Positions 36,631 through 46,485 of a stretch of 64,000 nt of DNA are shown one piece after another (positions within the stretch are counted from its first letter, which is position 1; the number at the start of each line of letters is the position of its first letter). Made by a program: the position numbers and the translations under genes. This DNA is from Cellulomonas cellasea (lineage in GTDB: Bacteria > Actinomycetota > Actinomycetes > Actinomycetales > Cellulomonadaceae), in NCBI RefSeq assembly GCF_030372105.1, contig NZ_JAUDBQ010000004.1, forward strand, positions 186,001-250,000. Direction: 5' to 3'. The notes below the pieces were generated by a model. That model had not been told where the DNA came from. It saw nothing but the letters and a program-made list of their open reading frames with translations, and did not search any database.

Positions 36631-36636
36631 TAGGAT
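36631..36636 (+). promoter_or_regulatory. Candidate -10 element for the TrkA-C transporter gene
   Basis: TAGGAT lies after the terminator and 59 bases before the chosen ATG at 36696. It is a good -10 match without a clear -35. Confidence 0.4.
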
Positions 36637-36695
36637 GGGCGGGTGGGGGCAGCGCGCCCCCGTGGGGAGACGCACGTGACACACCAGGCAGCCCG

Positions 36696-38267
36696 ATGAT
36701 CGAGGTCCTCGCCGCCTCCCCGCTCTTGACGATCTTGCTGGTGCTGGCCTTGGGCTCGCTGCTCGGCGCCGTCCCCTTCGGGCCGCTGCGCTTCGGCGCC
36801 GCGGGCGCGCTGTTCGTCGGGCTCGCGGTGGGCGCCCTCGACCCGCGGCTCGGGGAGGGCCTGGGGCTCCTGCAGAGCCTGGGCCTGGCGCTGTTCGTCT
36901 ACACGGTGGGCCTCGCGGCCGGCAACAGCTTCTTCCGGGACCTGCGGCGGCAGCTGCCGATCATGGCGGTGTCCGTGGTGATCCTGGTGATCGCCGCGGG
37001 GATCACCATCGTCCTCGCCGGCGGGTTCGACATCGCCTCCTCGATCGCGTCGGGGATCTTCGCTGGCTCGCTCACCAGCACCCCGGCGCTCGCGGCCGCC
37101 ACCGCGGCGGCCGACGGCAGCCAGGAGCCCGCCGTCGGCTACGCGCTGTCCTACCCGGTGGGCGTCACCGTCTCGATCATCGTGGTGGCCCTGACCGTGG
37201 GGCGGGCATGGCGGGCGCGGCGCGACCCGGAGTCCGCCGCCCGCCAAGGACTCGTGGACATCTCCGTCGAGGTGCACCGCGCGGGCCCGCTGCGCGACGT
37301 GCCGGGCTTCAGCGACGGCTCGGTGCGGTTCTCCTACCTCGCCCGCGACGGCCACACCCGCGTGGTGACGGCCGACGAGGAGCTGCGCGAGGGCGACGTC
37401 GTCGTGGTCGTCGGACCGGCGCCGGACGTGCAGCGCGCCCGCGAGTACCTGGGCGAGCGGGTGGGCCAGCACCTGGCGCACGACCGCAGCGTCGTCGACT
37501 TCCGCCGGTTCCTGCTGTCCAGCCCGAAGGTCGCCGGGCGCACGGTCGGCGAGCTCGACATCCCCGCCAAGTTCGGTGGCACCGTCACCCGCGTGCGACG
37601 CGGCGACCTGGACCTGCTCGCCTCCGACGACTTCGTGCTCGAGCTCGGCGACCGGGTCCGCGTCATCGTCCCCCGCGAGGAGATGCCGGCCGTCTCCCAG
37701 CTCTTCGGGGACTCGGAGCGCAAGGTCAGCGAGGTCGACGCGCTGTCCCTAGGCGTGGGACTGGTGCTCGGGCTGCTGCTGGGCCTGGTGCAGGTGCCGC
37801 TGCCCGGCGGCACGACGTTCGCCCTCGGCGCCGCCGCCGGCCCGCTGGTCGCGGGCATGGTGCTCGGGCGGCTCGAGCGCACCGGGCCGCTGGTGTGGGG
37901 GCTGCCGCAGTCGGCGAACCTCACCATCCGCCAGCTCGGCCTGCTGCTGTTCCTCGCCGCCACCGGGCTGGCGTCCGGGCAGGCCTTCGCCGGGCAGGCG
38001 TTCTCCCTGCTCGGCCTCAAGATCGTGATCGAGGCCGTGGTGGTGGTCGGCGCGGCCTCGGTGCTGTTCGTCGTGCTCGCCCGGCTCATCGGGGTCAGCT
38101 CGGCGCGCGCGGCCGGCGGCCTGGCCGGCTTCGTGGGGCAGCCCGCGGTGCTGGCCTACGCGAACAGCCGCACCGTGGACGAGCGGATCGACAGCGGCTA
38201 CGCGGCGATCTTCGCGCTCGGCATCATCGTGAAGATCATCCTGGCCCCGGTGGTGGCGCTGATCTAG
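36696..38267 (+). CDS. AspT/YidE-type transporter with two TrkA-C domains
   Basis: The 523-residue protein has two blocks of about five helices (residues 1-170 and 350-523), each resembling the AspT/YidE duplication domain. Two TrkA-C-like cytoplasmic domains lie between them (about 185-265 and 280-350; for example VVTADEELREGDVVVVVGP and LGDRVRVIVPRE). Family members are aspartate:alanine antiporters or putative anion transporters. The C-terminal FVGQPAVLAYANSR is typical. The ligand cannot be told. The ATG has a weak ribosome site. It converges on narI. Confidence 0.85.
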   Translation: MIEVLAASPLLTILLVLALGSLLGAVPFGPLRFGAAGALFVGLAVGALDPRLGEGLGLLQSLGLALFVYTVGLAAGNSFFRDLRRQLPIMAVSVVILVIAAGITIVLAGGFDIASSIASGIFAGSLTSTPALAAATAAADGSQEPAVGYALSYPVGVTVSIIVVALTVGRAWRARRDPESAARQGLVDISVEVHRAGPLRDVPGFSDGSVRFSYLARDGHTRVVTADEELREGDVVVVVGPAPDVQRAREYLGERVGQHLAHDRSVVDFRRFLLSSPKVAGRTVGELDIPAKFGGTVTRVRRGDLDLLASDDFVLELGDRVRVIVPREEMPAVSQLFGDSERKVSEVDALSLGVGLVLGLLLGLVQVPLPGGTTFALGAAAGPLVAGMVLGRLERTGPLVWGLPQSANLTIRQLGLLLFLAATGLASGQAFAGQAFSLLGLKIVIEAVVVVGAASVLFVVLARLIGVSSARAAGGLAGFVGQPAVLAYANSRTVDERIDSGYAAIFALGIIVKIILAPVVALI

Positions 38268-38275
38268 CCGTCCAT

Positions 38276-38305
38276 GGGCTCAGCGGTCCAGGGGCTCAGC
38301 GGTCC
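38276..38305. repeat. 14-bp direct repeat at the narI 3' end
   Basis: GGGCTCAGCGGTCC occurs twice, offset by 16 bases. Each copy has TCA, a minus-strand TGA; the copy at 38292-38305 supplies the narI stop. Confidence 0.75.
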
Positions 38306-39039
38306 GCCGGCTCTGTGGCGCCCCAGCCCGCGCGGTCCGGGCGGGCCGGCTGATCGCCCCGGCTGCGGTACACGACATACGGCCGCCACAGGTAGAACAG
38401 CGGCGCGCTGAACACGTGCACCAGCCGCGTGAACGGCCACAGCGCGAACAGGATCATCGCGACCACCGCATGCGCCTGGAAGCCGATGGGCGCCTCGGCC
38501 ATCAGCTCGGGCTGCGGCCGCAGCCAGAAGATCCCGCGCCACCACACGGACACGCCCTCGCGGTAGTTGTAGTCGCCCTCGACGCTCGGCACGGCGCCGG
38601 AGACGGTGTTGAACACGCCCAGCACGATCACGAGCGCGAGGAAGAAGTACATGACCTTGTCCATGCGCGTCGTGGCCCGGAACACGGGTCCCACCGTCCG
38701 CCGGCGGTAGATCAGCAGCGTGAGCCCGACGAGCGTGCAGAACCCGGCGATCGACCCCACCCCCACGGCGAACGCGTGGTAGACGCCCTCGGAGATGCCG
38801 ATCGCGTCGGTCCACGACTCGGGGATCACCAGGCCGGCGACATGGCCCACCACCACGGCGAGGATGCCGAAGTGGAACAGCGGGCTGCCCCAGCGCAGCA
38901 GGCGGCTCTCGTAGAGCTGGGAGGACCGCGTGGTCCAGCCGAACTTGTCGTAGCGGTAGCGCCAGATGTGCCCGCCGATGAAGATCGCGAGCGTCACATA
39001 CGGCAGCACCACCCAGAGCAGCAGGTCGCCAGAGCTCAT
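38296..39039 (-). CDS. narI: Respiratory nitrate reductase gamma subunit
   Basis: The 247-residue membrane cytochrome b has five helices. Histidines at HIWRYRYDKFGW, FHFGILAVVVGHVAG and FQAHAVVAMILF...RLVHVFSAP fit the two haem b sites. It anchors NarGH to the membrane and takes electrons from menaquinol. Its ATG overlaps the narJ stop by four bases. The C-terminal 30 residues are a polar tail ending at a small direct repeat. Confidence 0.96.
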   Translation of the reverse strand: MSSGDLLLWVVLPYVTLAIFIGGHIWRYRYDKFGWTTRSSQLYESRLLRWGSPLFHFGILAVVVGHVAGLVIPESWTDAIGISEGVYHAFAVGVGSIAGFCTLVGLTLLIYRRRTVGPVFRATTRMDKVMYFFLALVIVLGVFNTVSGAVPSVEGDYNYREGVSVWWRGIFWLRPQPELMAEAPIGFQAHAVVAMILFALWPFTRLVHVFSAPLFYLWRPYVVYRSRGDQPARPDRAGWGATEPADR

Positions 39040-39737
39040 CGTCGTGCTCCTTCGGAGGGGTGGCCGCCGAGGGCGGGGTCGTGGGCGCCGTACGGCTCGA
39101 GGCCCACCGACTCGTCCGGTGGCCCTTGGGCGACGAGCCGGGCGACCGCGTCACGGTCGTTCCCGGCGAGCGGGGGCAGCGTCGCGCACACCGCGGCGAG
39201 GGCTCCCGCGTACGGCGAGCCGGCGTCGCGCAGCGCCAGGCGCAGCACTTCCAGCCCGGCGCGGTGCTGCAGCAGCAGGGCGGTCCCGGCGGCGAGGTCC
39301 TGCGTCGCGCTGAACTCCAGCACCACGCACAGGTGGTCCGGCAGCTCGTCGTCGCGCAGCAGCAGCCCGGCGGCCCGGTAGGCCTGCTTGAACGCGAGCA
39401 GGGCCACGCCGCGCTGCCGGGTGTCGCCATGCGCGTAGTAGGTCAGGTAGAGGCAGGCGCGCCGGCGCAGGTCGAACGTCTCCACGTAGGCCGCGCCGGC
39501 CTCTTGGGGTGGCACGGCCGCGAGGTGGTCGACGAGCCCGGCGAGGTCGGAGCGCACCGGCTCGGGCAGCGCGCCCACGGCTGCGCGCAGCGCAGGCAGC
39601 CGCCCCAGCAGCTCCGCGTCGGGGTAGTCGAGCAGCAGCGCCGCCACGCGGTGCACGAGTGCGCGCTGGCCGTCGTCCAGCGGCGTGCGCCGGGCCCGCC
39701 CACGCCGCAGCCGGGCGGCCGGCGCACGGCTCGTCAT
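39036..39737 (-). CDS. narJ: Nitrate reductase molybdenum cofactor assembly chaperone
   Basis: The 233-residue all-helical protein fits the NarJ/DmsD family: VAALLLDYPDAELLGRLPAL, then YVETFDLRRRACLYLTYYAHGDTRQRG, the family's most conserved segment, and DELPDHLCVVLEF. It binds apo-NarG for cofactor insertion and delays membrane docking. It starts within the narH stop (ATGA). The Pro/Gly-rich C-terminal end is longer than in E. coli, which is common in actinobacteria. Confidence 0.95.
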   Translation of the reverse strand: MTSRAPAARLRRGRARRTPLDDGQRALVHRVAALLLDYPDAELLGRLPALRAAVGALPEPVRSDLAGLVDHLAAVPPQEAGAAYVETFDLRRRACLYLTYYAHGDTRQRGVALLAFKQAYRAAGLLLRDDELPDHLCVVLEFSATQDLAAGTALLLQHRAGLEVLRLALRDAGSPYAGALAAVCATLPPLAGNDRDAVARLVAQGPPDESVGLEPYGAHDPALGGHPSEGARR

Positions 39738-41491
39738 CGTGCCCCCGGGTCGGGCCTGGGGTCGGGCGTGGGCCCGGTGTCGGGAGGGGGGCTAGCGCCC
39801 TCGGACGACTCTGCGCCCCCGGACGGCTCCGCCCCCTCGGACGGCTCCGCCCGGGGTGGGAACATCCCCCGCGGGGCCGCGCGACCGTCCCAGTTGAGCA
39901 GGTTGACCCTGCTGCCGGCGCCCGTGGTGTCGGTGCTCGACCCTGAGGTCTGCCTGTCTTGCAGGGCCCGGAAGTTCTCCACGGCGAGCGGTGTGCCCGC
40001 CCCCGAGCCCTCGCCGAACGGACCCGAGCCGCCCATGCCCGGGCCGCCCTCGTAGTCGAGGCTGCACTCCGAGGCCAGCTCCTCCAGGTTGTGCGCCTGC
40101 TCGGCGTGCGCCGGGGGGATGACGTACCGCTCGTCGTACTTGGCGAGGGCCAGCAGCCGGAACATCGCCTCCATCTCCTGGGTGGACATGCCCACGGCGG
40201 CGGGGATCGACGGGTCGCCCTCGCGGCCCATATTCAGGTCGCGCATGTACGAGCGCATCGCGGCGAGCTTCTTCAGCACGCCCGTGACGGGCGCGGGGTC
40301 GCCTGCGGTGAACAGCTCGGCGAGGTACTCCACGGGGATGCGCAGCGTGTCGATCGCGGCGAACAGGTTGTCCGCCGCCTCGGCGTCCTCGCCCGTCTCC
40401 GCGACGACGTCCACCACCGGGGACAGCGGCGGGATGTACCAGACCATCGGCATCGTCCGGTACTCCGGGTGCAGCGGCAGCGCCACCTTGTAGGTGCTGA
40501 TCAGCGACCAGATCGGCGAGCGTCGGGCCGCCTTGACCCAGTCGTAGGGGATGCCCGCCTGCTCGGCGGCGCGCTCCACGGCGGGGTCGTTCGGGTCCAG
40601 GAAGACGCCGCGCTGCGCCTCGAGCAGGTCGTGCGGGTCCTGCACGGCGGCCGCCTCCAGCACCCGGTCGGCGTCGTACAGCACCAGGCCGATGTAGCGC
40701 AGCCGCCCCACGCACGTCTCCGCGCACACCGTGGGCAGGCCCACCTCGATGCGCGGGAAGCAGAACGTGCACTTCTCGGCCTTGCCGGTGCGGTGGTTGA
40801 AGTAGACCTTCTTGTACGGGCAGCCGGTGACGCATTTGCGCCAGCCCCGGCACCGGTCCTGGTCCACGAGCACGATGCCGTCCTCGGCGCGCTTGTAGAT
40901 CGCCCCGGACGGGCACGACGCAGCACAGGACGGGTTGAGGCAGTGCTCGCAGATCCGCGGCAGGTAGAACATGAACGTCTGCTCGTAGGACAGCTTGACC
41001 TTGTCCGAGACCTTGGCGAGCACCGGGTCCTGGCCGAGGGCCGTCGAGCCGCCCAAGTCGTCGTCCCAGTTCGCGCTCCACGTGATGGCGGTGTCCTCGC
41101 CGGTGATCAGCGAGCGGGGCCGCGCGACGGGGATGTGCTCCTGGCTCGGGGCGTCGGTCAGCACCGAGTAGTCGTAGGTCCACGGCTCGTAGTAGTCGTC
41201 GATCGACGGCATCTTGGGGCTGGCGAAGATCGTCAGCAGGTTCTTGAACCGCCCGCCCGCGCGGAGCTGCAGGCGCCCCTTCTTGGTGAGCTCCCAGCCC
41301 CCCTCCCACGTGGACTGGTCCTCGTAGCGGCGCGGGTAGCCCTGGCCGGGCCGCGTCTCCACGTTGTTGAACCACACGTACTCGGTGCCCGAGCGGTTCG
41401 TCCACGCCTGCTTGCAGGTCACCGAGCAGGTGTGGCACCCGATGCACTTGTCGAGGTTCATCACCATCGCCATCTGGGCCATGACGCGCAT
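39734..41491 (-). CDS. narH: Respiratory nitrate reductase beta subunit
   Basis: The 585-residue iron-sulfur protein has an N-terminal CIGCHTCSVTCKQAW, a second group CEHCLNPSCAASCPSGAIYK, CRGWRKCVTGCPYKK with the Trp that marks the 3Fe-4S site, and CTFCFPRIEVGLPTVCAETC. It relays electrons from NarI to NarG. The last 55 residues are a low-complexity acidic and Pro-rich tail that includes three 18-bp DNA repeats; this is beyond the conserved core. Start ATG overlaps the narG stop; a nearby Met (MAQMAMVMNLDKC) is an alternative. Confidence 0.96.
   Translation of the reverse strand: MRVMAQMAMVMNLDKCIGCHTCSVTCKQAWTNRSGTEYVWFNNVETRPGQGYPRRYEDQSTWEGGWELTKKGRLQLRAGGRFKNLLTIFASPKMPSIDDYYEPWTYDYSVLTDAPSQEHIPVARPRSLITGEDTAITWSANWDDDLGGSTALGQDPVLAKVSDKVKLSYEQTFMFYLPRICEHCLNPSCAASCPSGAIYKRAEDGIVLVDQDRCRGWRKCVTGCPYKKVYFNHRTGKAEKCTFCFPRIEVGLPTVCAETCVGRLRYIGLVLYDADRVLEAAAVQDPHDLLEAQRGVFLDPNDPAVERAAEQAGIPYDWVKAARRSPIWSLISTYKVALPLHPEYRTMPMVWYIPPLSPVVDVVAETGEDAEAADNLFAAIDTLRIPVEYLAELFTAGDPAPVTGVLKKLAAMRSYMRDLNMGREGDPSIPAAVGMSTQEMEAMFRLLALAKYDERYVIPPAHAEQAHNLEELASECSLDYEGGPGMGGSGPFGEGSGAGTPLAVENFRALQDRQTSGSSTDTTGAGSRVNLLNWDGRAAPRGMFPPRAEPSEGAEPSGGAESSEGASPPPDTGPTPDPRPDPGAR
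39795..39848. repeat. Three 18-bp repeats in the narH 3' end
   Basis: Three consecutive 18-bp units of the form GCSCCCNCGGACGRCTCY code on the minus strand for the Gly/Glu-Ala-Glu-(Pro/Ser)-Ser units of the narH tail. Confidence 0.8.
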
Positions 41492-44400
41492 CAGTACCGC
41501 ACCTCCTGGGAACGTCGGCGGATGACCGTGACCTCGTCACGCTGGTTGCCCGTGGGCCCGAGGTAGTTGAACGCGAAGCAGAGTTGCGCGTACCCGCCCA
41601 CCAGGTGGCTGGGCTTCATGAGGATGCGGGTCAGGGAGTTGTGGATCCCGCCGCGCTGGCCCGACGCCTCCGCGAGCGGCACGTCGATGAGCCGGTCCTG
41701 GGCGTGGTGCATGTAGACGGTGCCCTCGGGCATCCGGTAGGACACGACGGCCCGGGCCACCACGACCCCGTTGCGGTTCACCGCCTCGATCCAGTCGTTG
41801 TCCGCGACGCCGATCTTCGCGGCGTCCTTCTCGCTCATCCAGATCAGCGGCCCGCCCCTGGACAGGCTGAGCATCAGCAGGTTGTCCTGGTACTCGGAGT
41901 GGATGGACCACTTGTTGTGCGGGGTGAGGTACCGCAGCGTGATGCCCAGCTCGCCCTGCGTGCCGAGTTGCGGCTCGCCGAACAGCGCCGCCATGTTGAG
42001 CGGCGGCCGGAAGACCGGCAGCTGCTCGCCGAGCTCGATCATCCAGTCGTGGTCGAGGAAGAAGTGCTGGCGCCCGGTGAGGGTGTGCCACGGCTTGAGG
42101 TGCTCGGTGTTGGTGGTGAACGGCGAGTAGCGCCGCCCGCCGGTCTCCGAGCCGGACCACTCCGGCGAGGTGAGCACCGGCGCGGGCGCCGCCTGGGCGT
42201 CGGCGAAGGTGACGCGCCGCCCCTCGTTCTCCAGCGCGAGCACCTCGACCATCGGCTGCCCGGTGCGCCGCTCCAGGTCGCGGAAGCCCGCCGCCGCCAG
42301 GGCGCCGTTCGTGGCGGCCGACTGGGCCAGGATCGCCTCGCAGGCGTGCACGTCGCGCTGCAGCGACGGCCGCCCGTCCGCGACGCCGCCGCGCACCACG
42401 CCGTTCTTGCGGGCCAGGTACGCCACCGGCTCGGTGAGGTCGTAGGTGATGCCCTTGGTCGTGGCGCCGAGCTTGTCGGCGAGCGGGCCCAGCGCGCCGA
42501 GCTTCTCCGCCACCGCCGGGTAGTCCCGATCCACCACCACGAGCTTCGGCATGGTCCTTCCCGGCACGGGGTCGCACTCGCCCAGCTTCCAGTCCCGGAC
42601 CCGGCCGGAGGGGTTGGCCATGGCGTCGGGGGTGTCGTGCATCAGCGGGACGGCCACGACGTCCTTGCGGGCGCCCAGGTGCACGGCCGCGAGCTCGGAG
42701 AACCTGCGGGCGATGGTGTGGAACGCGTCGAAGTCGGTGCGTGTCTGCCAGGGCGGGGCGATGGCCGGGTTGAACGAGTTGACGAACGGGTGCATGTCCG
42801 TGGTGCTCAGGTCGAACTTCTCGTACCAGGTGGCCGCGGGCAGCACCACGTCGGAGAACAGGGTGGTGCTGGTCATGCGGAAGTCCATGGTGAGCAGCAG
42901 GTCGAGCTTGCCGAGGGTGGCCTCGGGCGCCCACGCCACGTCCCGGGGCCGGACCCCGGGCTCGGCCTCGTGGGCCCGCAGCGAGGAGTCGGTGCCGAGC
43001 AGGTGCTTGAGGAAGTACTCGTCGCCCTTGCCCGAGCTGCCCAGCAGGTTCGAGCGCCACACCGTGAGCAGGCGCGGGTGGTTCGCCGGCGCCTCCGGGT
43101 CCTCGCCCGCGAACTTGAGGCTGCCGTCCAGCAGCGCGGCCGGCACGTACTGGTCGACCGGGACCCCGGCGGCCTCCGCGTCGTCGGCCAGCGTCAGCGA
43201 GCTCCTGTCGAAGGTCGGGTAGCTGGGCATCCAGCCCATCCGCGCGGACTTGGCCAGCACATCCGCCGTCGCCATGCCCGTGAACGCCCCGCCGCCGGCC
43301 GCTGAGGCGAGGGCGTCGGCGCCGAAGGAGTCATAGCGGTATTGGCCGGAGTGCAGGTACCAGTAGGCCGTCTGGATCATCAGGCGCGGGGGGCGCGACC
43401 AGTCGAGCGCGTTGGCGTACTGCGTGAAGCCGGTGAGCGGCCGCACCTTCTCCTGGCCGACGTAGTGCGCCCAGCCGCCGCCGTTGACGCCCTGCGTGCC
43501 GCACAGCATGGTCAGCGTGAGGAACGCCCGGTACATCGTGTCGGCGTGGAACCAGTGGTTGACGCCCGCGCCCATGATGATCATGGACCGGCCCTTCGAC
43601 TCCTCGGCGTTGGCGGCGAACTCCCGGCCCACCCGGGCGGCCTTCGACGCCGCCACCCCGGTGATGGCCTCCTGCCAGGCGGGGGTGCACGGCGACGACG
43701 CGTCGTCGTACCCCGTGGGCCACGTCCCCGGCAGCCCAGGCCGTCCCACCCCGTACTGCGCCAGGAGCAGGTCGTACACCGTGGTCACCAGGTGGCCTGC
43801 CACCACCCGCATCGGGACCCCGCGCCGGATGACCCCCGCCGAGCCGTCCACCCCGTCGAAGCGCGGGAGGTCCACCTCGACGCCGCGCGCGCCCTCCCCG
43901 GCCATGGTGAGCATCGGCACGACGTCGCCCAGGTCGAGGTTCCACTGCCCCTCGCCCTCGGCGCCGTAGCGGAATCCGAGTGAGCCGTTCGGCGCCACGG
44001 GCCGCCCCGTGGCCTCGTCGAGCAGCAGCGGCTTGAAGTCCGCATGCTCGCTGATCCCGCCCAGGTCCGCCTCGGTGAGGACCTTGCCCGGCGTGAACCG
44101 GTCGCCATGCGGCTCCAGCCGCACCAGGAACGGCAAGTCGGTGAACCGGCGCACGTACTGGTCGAAGTGCGGGGTGGTGCGGTCCACGAAGAACTCCTTG
44201 AGCACCACGTGCCCCATCGCCATCGCCAAGGCGCCGTCGGTGCCCGGCTGCGGGGCGAGCCACTCGTCGCCGAACTTCACGTTGTCCGCGTAGTCGGGGG
44301 AGATGGCCACCACCTTCTGGCCCCGGTACCGGGCCTCCACCATCCAGTGCGCGTCGGGCGTGCGGGTCACCGGCACGTTCGAGCCCCACATGATCAGGTA

Positions 44401-45195
44401 GCCGGCGTCCCACCAGTCGCCCGACTCCGGCACGTCCGTCTGGTCGCCGAAGACCTGCGGGGAGGCGACGGGCAGGTCCGCGTACCAGTCGTAGAACGAG
44501 AGCATCGCGCCGCCGATCAGCGCGAAGAACCGCGACCCGACACCGTGCGACACCATCGACATCGCCGGAATGGGGGAGAAGCCCGCGATGCGGTCCGGCC
44601 CATGCTCCTTGATGGTGTGCACATGCGCGGCGGCGACCATCTCGACGGCCTCGTCCCAGGTCGCGCGGACCAGCCCGCCCTTGCCGCGCGCCGCCTTGTA
44701 CGCCCGGCAGCGCTCCGGGTCGGCCATGATGTCCGCCCACGCGAGGACGGGGTCGCCGGTGCGGGCGCGGGCCTCGCGGTACATCTCCAGCAGCAGGCCC
44801 CGCACGTACGGGTACCGGACCCGGGTGGGCGAGTAGGTGTACCAGCTGAACGCCGCGCCCCGCGGGCAGCCCCTTGGCTCGTACTCCGGGCGGCCCGGTC
44901 CGGTGGTCGGATAGTCCGTCTGCTGGGCCTCCCACGTGATGATGCCGTCCTTGACGAACACCCTCCACGAGCACGACCCGGTGCAGTTGACGCCGTGGGT
45001 GGAGCGCACCACCTTGTCGTGGCTCCACCTGTCCCGGTAGAAGGCGTCGGCTTGCCTGCCCCCCACCTCGTGCAGCGTGCGCAGGTCGGCGGAGACCTCG
45101 TTCTTCTGGAAGAAGCGGCGGGTGCGCAGCAGCGCGCGGACCACGTCGTCGTCCATCTGCGGCGGGGTGGTGGCGGGGTCCTCCTGGATCGACAC
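41491..45195 (-). CDS. narG: Respiratory nitrate reductase alpha subunit
   Basis: The 1234-residue molybdoenzyme has the N-terminal FS0 site HGVNCTGSCSWRVFVKDG, with His and Cys ligands and CPRGAAFSW for the last Cys. The Mo-ligand Asp region is YDWYADLPVASPQVFG followed by QTDVPESGDWW. GTG at 45195 has GGAAGGA five bases upstream. It reduces nitrate to nitrite on the cytoplasmic side of the membrane complex. It follows narK by 58 bases, and the order narK-narGHJI is the classic respiratory operon. Length is normal. Confidence 0.97.
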   Translation of the reverse strand: MSIQEDPATTPPQMDDDVVRALLRTRRFFQKNEVSADLRTLHEVGGRQADAFYRDRWSHDKVVRSTHGVNCTGSCSWRVFVKDGIITWEAQQTDYPTTGPGRPEYEPRGCPRGAAFSWYTYSPTRVRYPYVRGLLLEMYREARARTGDPVLAWADIMADPERCRAYKAARGKGGLVRATWDEAVEMVAAAHVHTIKEHGPDRIAGFSPIPAMSMVSHGVGSRFFALIGGAMLSFYDWYADLPVASPQVFGDQTDVPESGDWWDAGYLIMWGSNVPVTRTPDAHWMVEARYRGQKVVAISPDYADNVKFGDEWLAPQPGTDGALAMAMGHVVLKEFFVDRTTPHFDQYVRRFTDLPFLVRLEPHGDRFTPGKVLTEADLGGISEHADFKPLLLDEATGRPVAPNGSLGFRYGAEGEGQWNLDLGDVVPMLTMAGEGARGVEVDLPRFDGVDGSAGVIRRGVPMRVVAGHLVTTVYDLLLAQYGVGRPGLPGTWPTGYDDASSPCTPAWQEAITGVAASKAARVGREFAANAEESKGRSMIIMGAGVNHWFHADTMYRAFLTLTMLCGTQGVNGGGWAHYVGQEKVRPLTGFTQYANALDWSRPPRLMIQTAYWYLHSGQYRYDSFGADALASAAGGGAFTGMATADVLAKSARMGWMPSYPTFDRSSLTLADDAEAAGVPVDQYVPAALLDGSLKFAGEDPEAPANHPRLLTVWRSNLLGSSGKGDEYFLKHLLGTDSSLRAHEAEPGVRPRDVAWAPEATLGKLDLLLTMDFRMTSTTLFSDVVLPAATWYEKFDLSTTDMHPFVNSFNPAIAPPWQTRTDFDAFHTIARRFSELAAVHLGARKDVVAVPLMHDTPDAMANPSGRVRDWKLGECDPVPGRTMPKLVVVDRDYPAVAEKLGALGPLADKLGATTKGITYDLTEPVAYLARKNGVVRGGVADGRPSLQRDVHACEAILAQSAATNGALAAAGFRDLERRTGQPMVEVLALENEGRRVTFADAQAAPAPVLTSPEWSGSETGGRRYSPFTTNTEHLKPWHTLTGRQHFFLDHDWMIELGEQLPVFRPPLNMAALFGEPQLGTQGELGITLRYLTPHNKWSIHSEYQDNLLMLSLSRGGPLIWMSEKDAAKIGVADNDWIEAVNRNGVVVARAVVSYRMPEGTVYMHHAQDRLIDVPLAEASGQRGGIHNSLTRILMKPSHLVGGYAQLCFAFNYLGPTGNQRDEVTVIRRRSQEVRY

Positions 45196-45253
45196 GAGGG
45201 TCCTTCCCAGTTCTCCGGCGATGCTCGGGCGGGGTGCGGTGGTGTCGGGCAGG

Positions 45254-46465
45254 TCAGGGGGAGCGGTGCGCGGAGCGGCGCAGCGGCCCCCACGTGAACA
45301 GCGCCGTCGCGGCGCTGGTGAGGGCGAGCAGCGCCAACCCGGGCGCGTAGCTGCCCACCGAGCTGTAGAAGGCGCCCATGATGAGCGGGGGGACGAAGCC
45401 GCCGAGGCCGCCCGCGGCGCCCACGATCCCGGTGACGGCGCCCACCTTCGCCGCAGGGGCCAAGCGTGCGACCAGCGCGAACGTCGCCCCAGCGGCGGCG
45501 CCGAGCGCCGCGGCCAGGCCCAGGAACGCGACGGTGCCCCAGGGGACGAGCGCGGGCTGGAAGGCGGCGACCGTCGCGAGCGCGGCGGCCAGCAGGAAGC
45601 AGGCGACGAGCACCGTGATCGGGTCGATCCGGTCGGAGAGCCAGCCCCCGACCGGGCGCATCGCGACAGCCAGGACCACGAACCCCGCCGTCCGCAGCGC
45701 CGCGTCGGAGGGGGTGAGGTCGTACGCGTTGGTGAGGTAGGTCGGCAGGTAGACGCTGAACGCGACGAACCCGCCGAACCCGATCGCGTACGGCCAGGAC
45801 AGCTGCAATGTCGCCGGCAGCTTGAAGGTCTCCCAGGTGCGCTTGACGAAGGAGCCCGGAGGCGGCGGGGTGCGGCCTGGCGCGTCGCGCATCCAGATGG
45901 CGGCGACGATCGCGTACGCCACGAGGATCGCCGAGACGAGCACGAACGGGGCGCCGTCGCCGAACCGGTCCACCAGGTTGACGGTGGTGAACGCGGAGAT
46001 CGCGGTGCCGCCCATGCCGATCCCGAAGATGCCCAGCGCGGTGCCGCGCCGCGCCGGCGGGTACCAGGCGTTGACCAGCGGGACGCCGATCGCGAAGGCC
46101 GTGCCGCCCAGCCCCAGGAAGAACCCGCCGACCAGCATCGCCACGTAGCTCTGCGCCACGAAGCCGACGTACAGCACCGGGAGCACCGTGAGCAGGCTGA
46201 TCACCGGGAACATCAGGCGCGCGCCGAACCGGTCGGTCAGCGCGCCGACGGGGATGCGGCCCAGGGACCCGACGATCACCGGCACCGCCACGATCACCGA
46301 CTGCTCGAAGTCCGTGAGGTCCAGCGCCTCGCGGTAGCTCGACGCCAGGGGGCTGATCAGCGCCCAGGCCCAGAAGTTGACCATGAAGCCGATGGTCCCG
46401 AGCAGCAGCATCAGCCCAGCGGGCGACCGACCACCCGCCTCAGCCCGTGCACGCACCTCGGACAT
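45254..46465 (-). CDS. narK: Nitrate/nitrite transporter, NarK type
   Basis: The 403-residue MFS protein has 12 helices and the nitrate signature segments GFMVNFWAWALISPL and GGTAFAIGVPLVNAWYPPARRG, with a second Gly-rich motif GIVGAAGGLGGFVPP. It probably exchanges nitrate for nitrite for the Nar complex encoded downstream. ATG at 46465 has AGGGGG upstream. The start is only 20 bases after the stop of the assimilatory flavoprotein gene, so read-through from that unit is likely. It is clearly different from the other transporter at 50321. Confidence 0.93.
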   Translation of the reverse strand: MSEVRARAEAGGRSPAGLMLLLGTIGFMVNFWAWALISPLASSYREALDLTDFEQSVIVAVPVIVGSLGRIPVGALTDRFGARLMFPVISLLTVLPVLYVGFVAQSYVAMLVGGFFLGLGGTAFAIGVPLVNAWYPPARRGTALGIFGIGMGGTAISAFTTVNLVDRFGDGAPFVLVSAILVAYAIVAAIWMRDAPGRTPPPPGSFVKRTWETFKLPATLQLSWPYAIGFGGFVAFSVYLPTYLTNAYDLTPSDAALRTAGFVVLAVAMRPVGGWLSDRIDPITVLVACFLLAAALATVAAFQPALVPWGTVAFLGLAAALGAAAGATFALVARLAPAAKVGAVTGIVGAAGGLGGFVPPLIMGAFYSSVGSYAPGLALLALTSAATALFTWGPLRRSAHRSP

Positions 46466-46485
46466 CTGCGCCCCCTGGGGGACCC

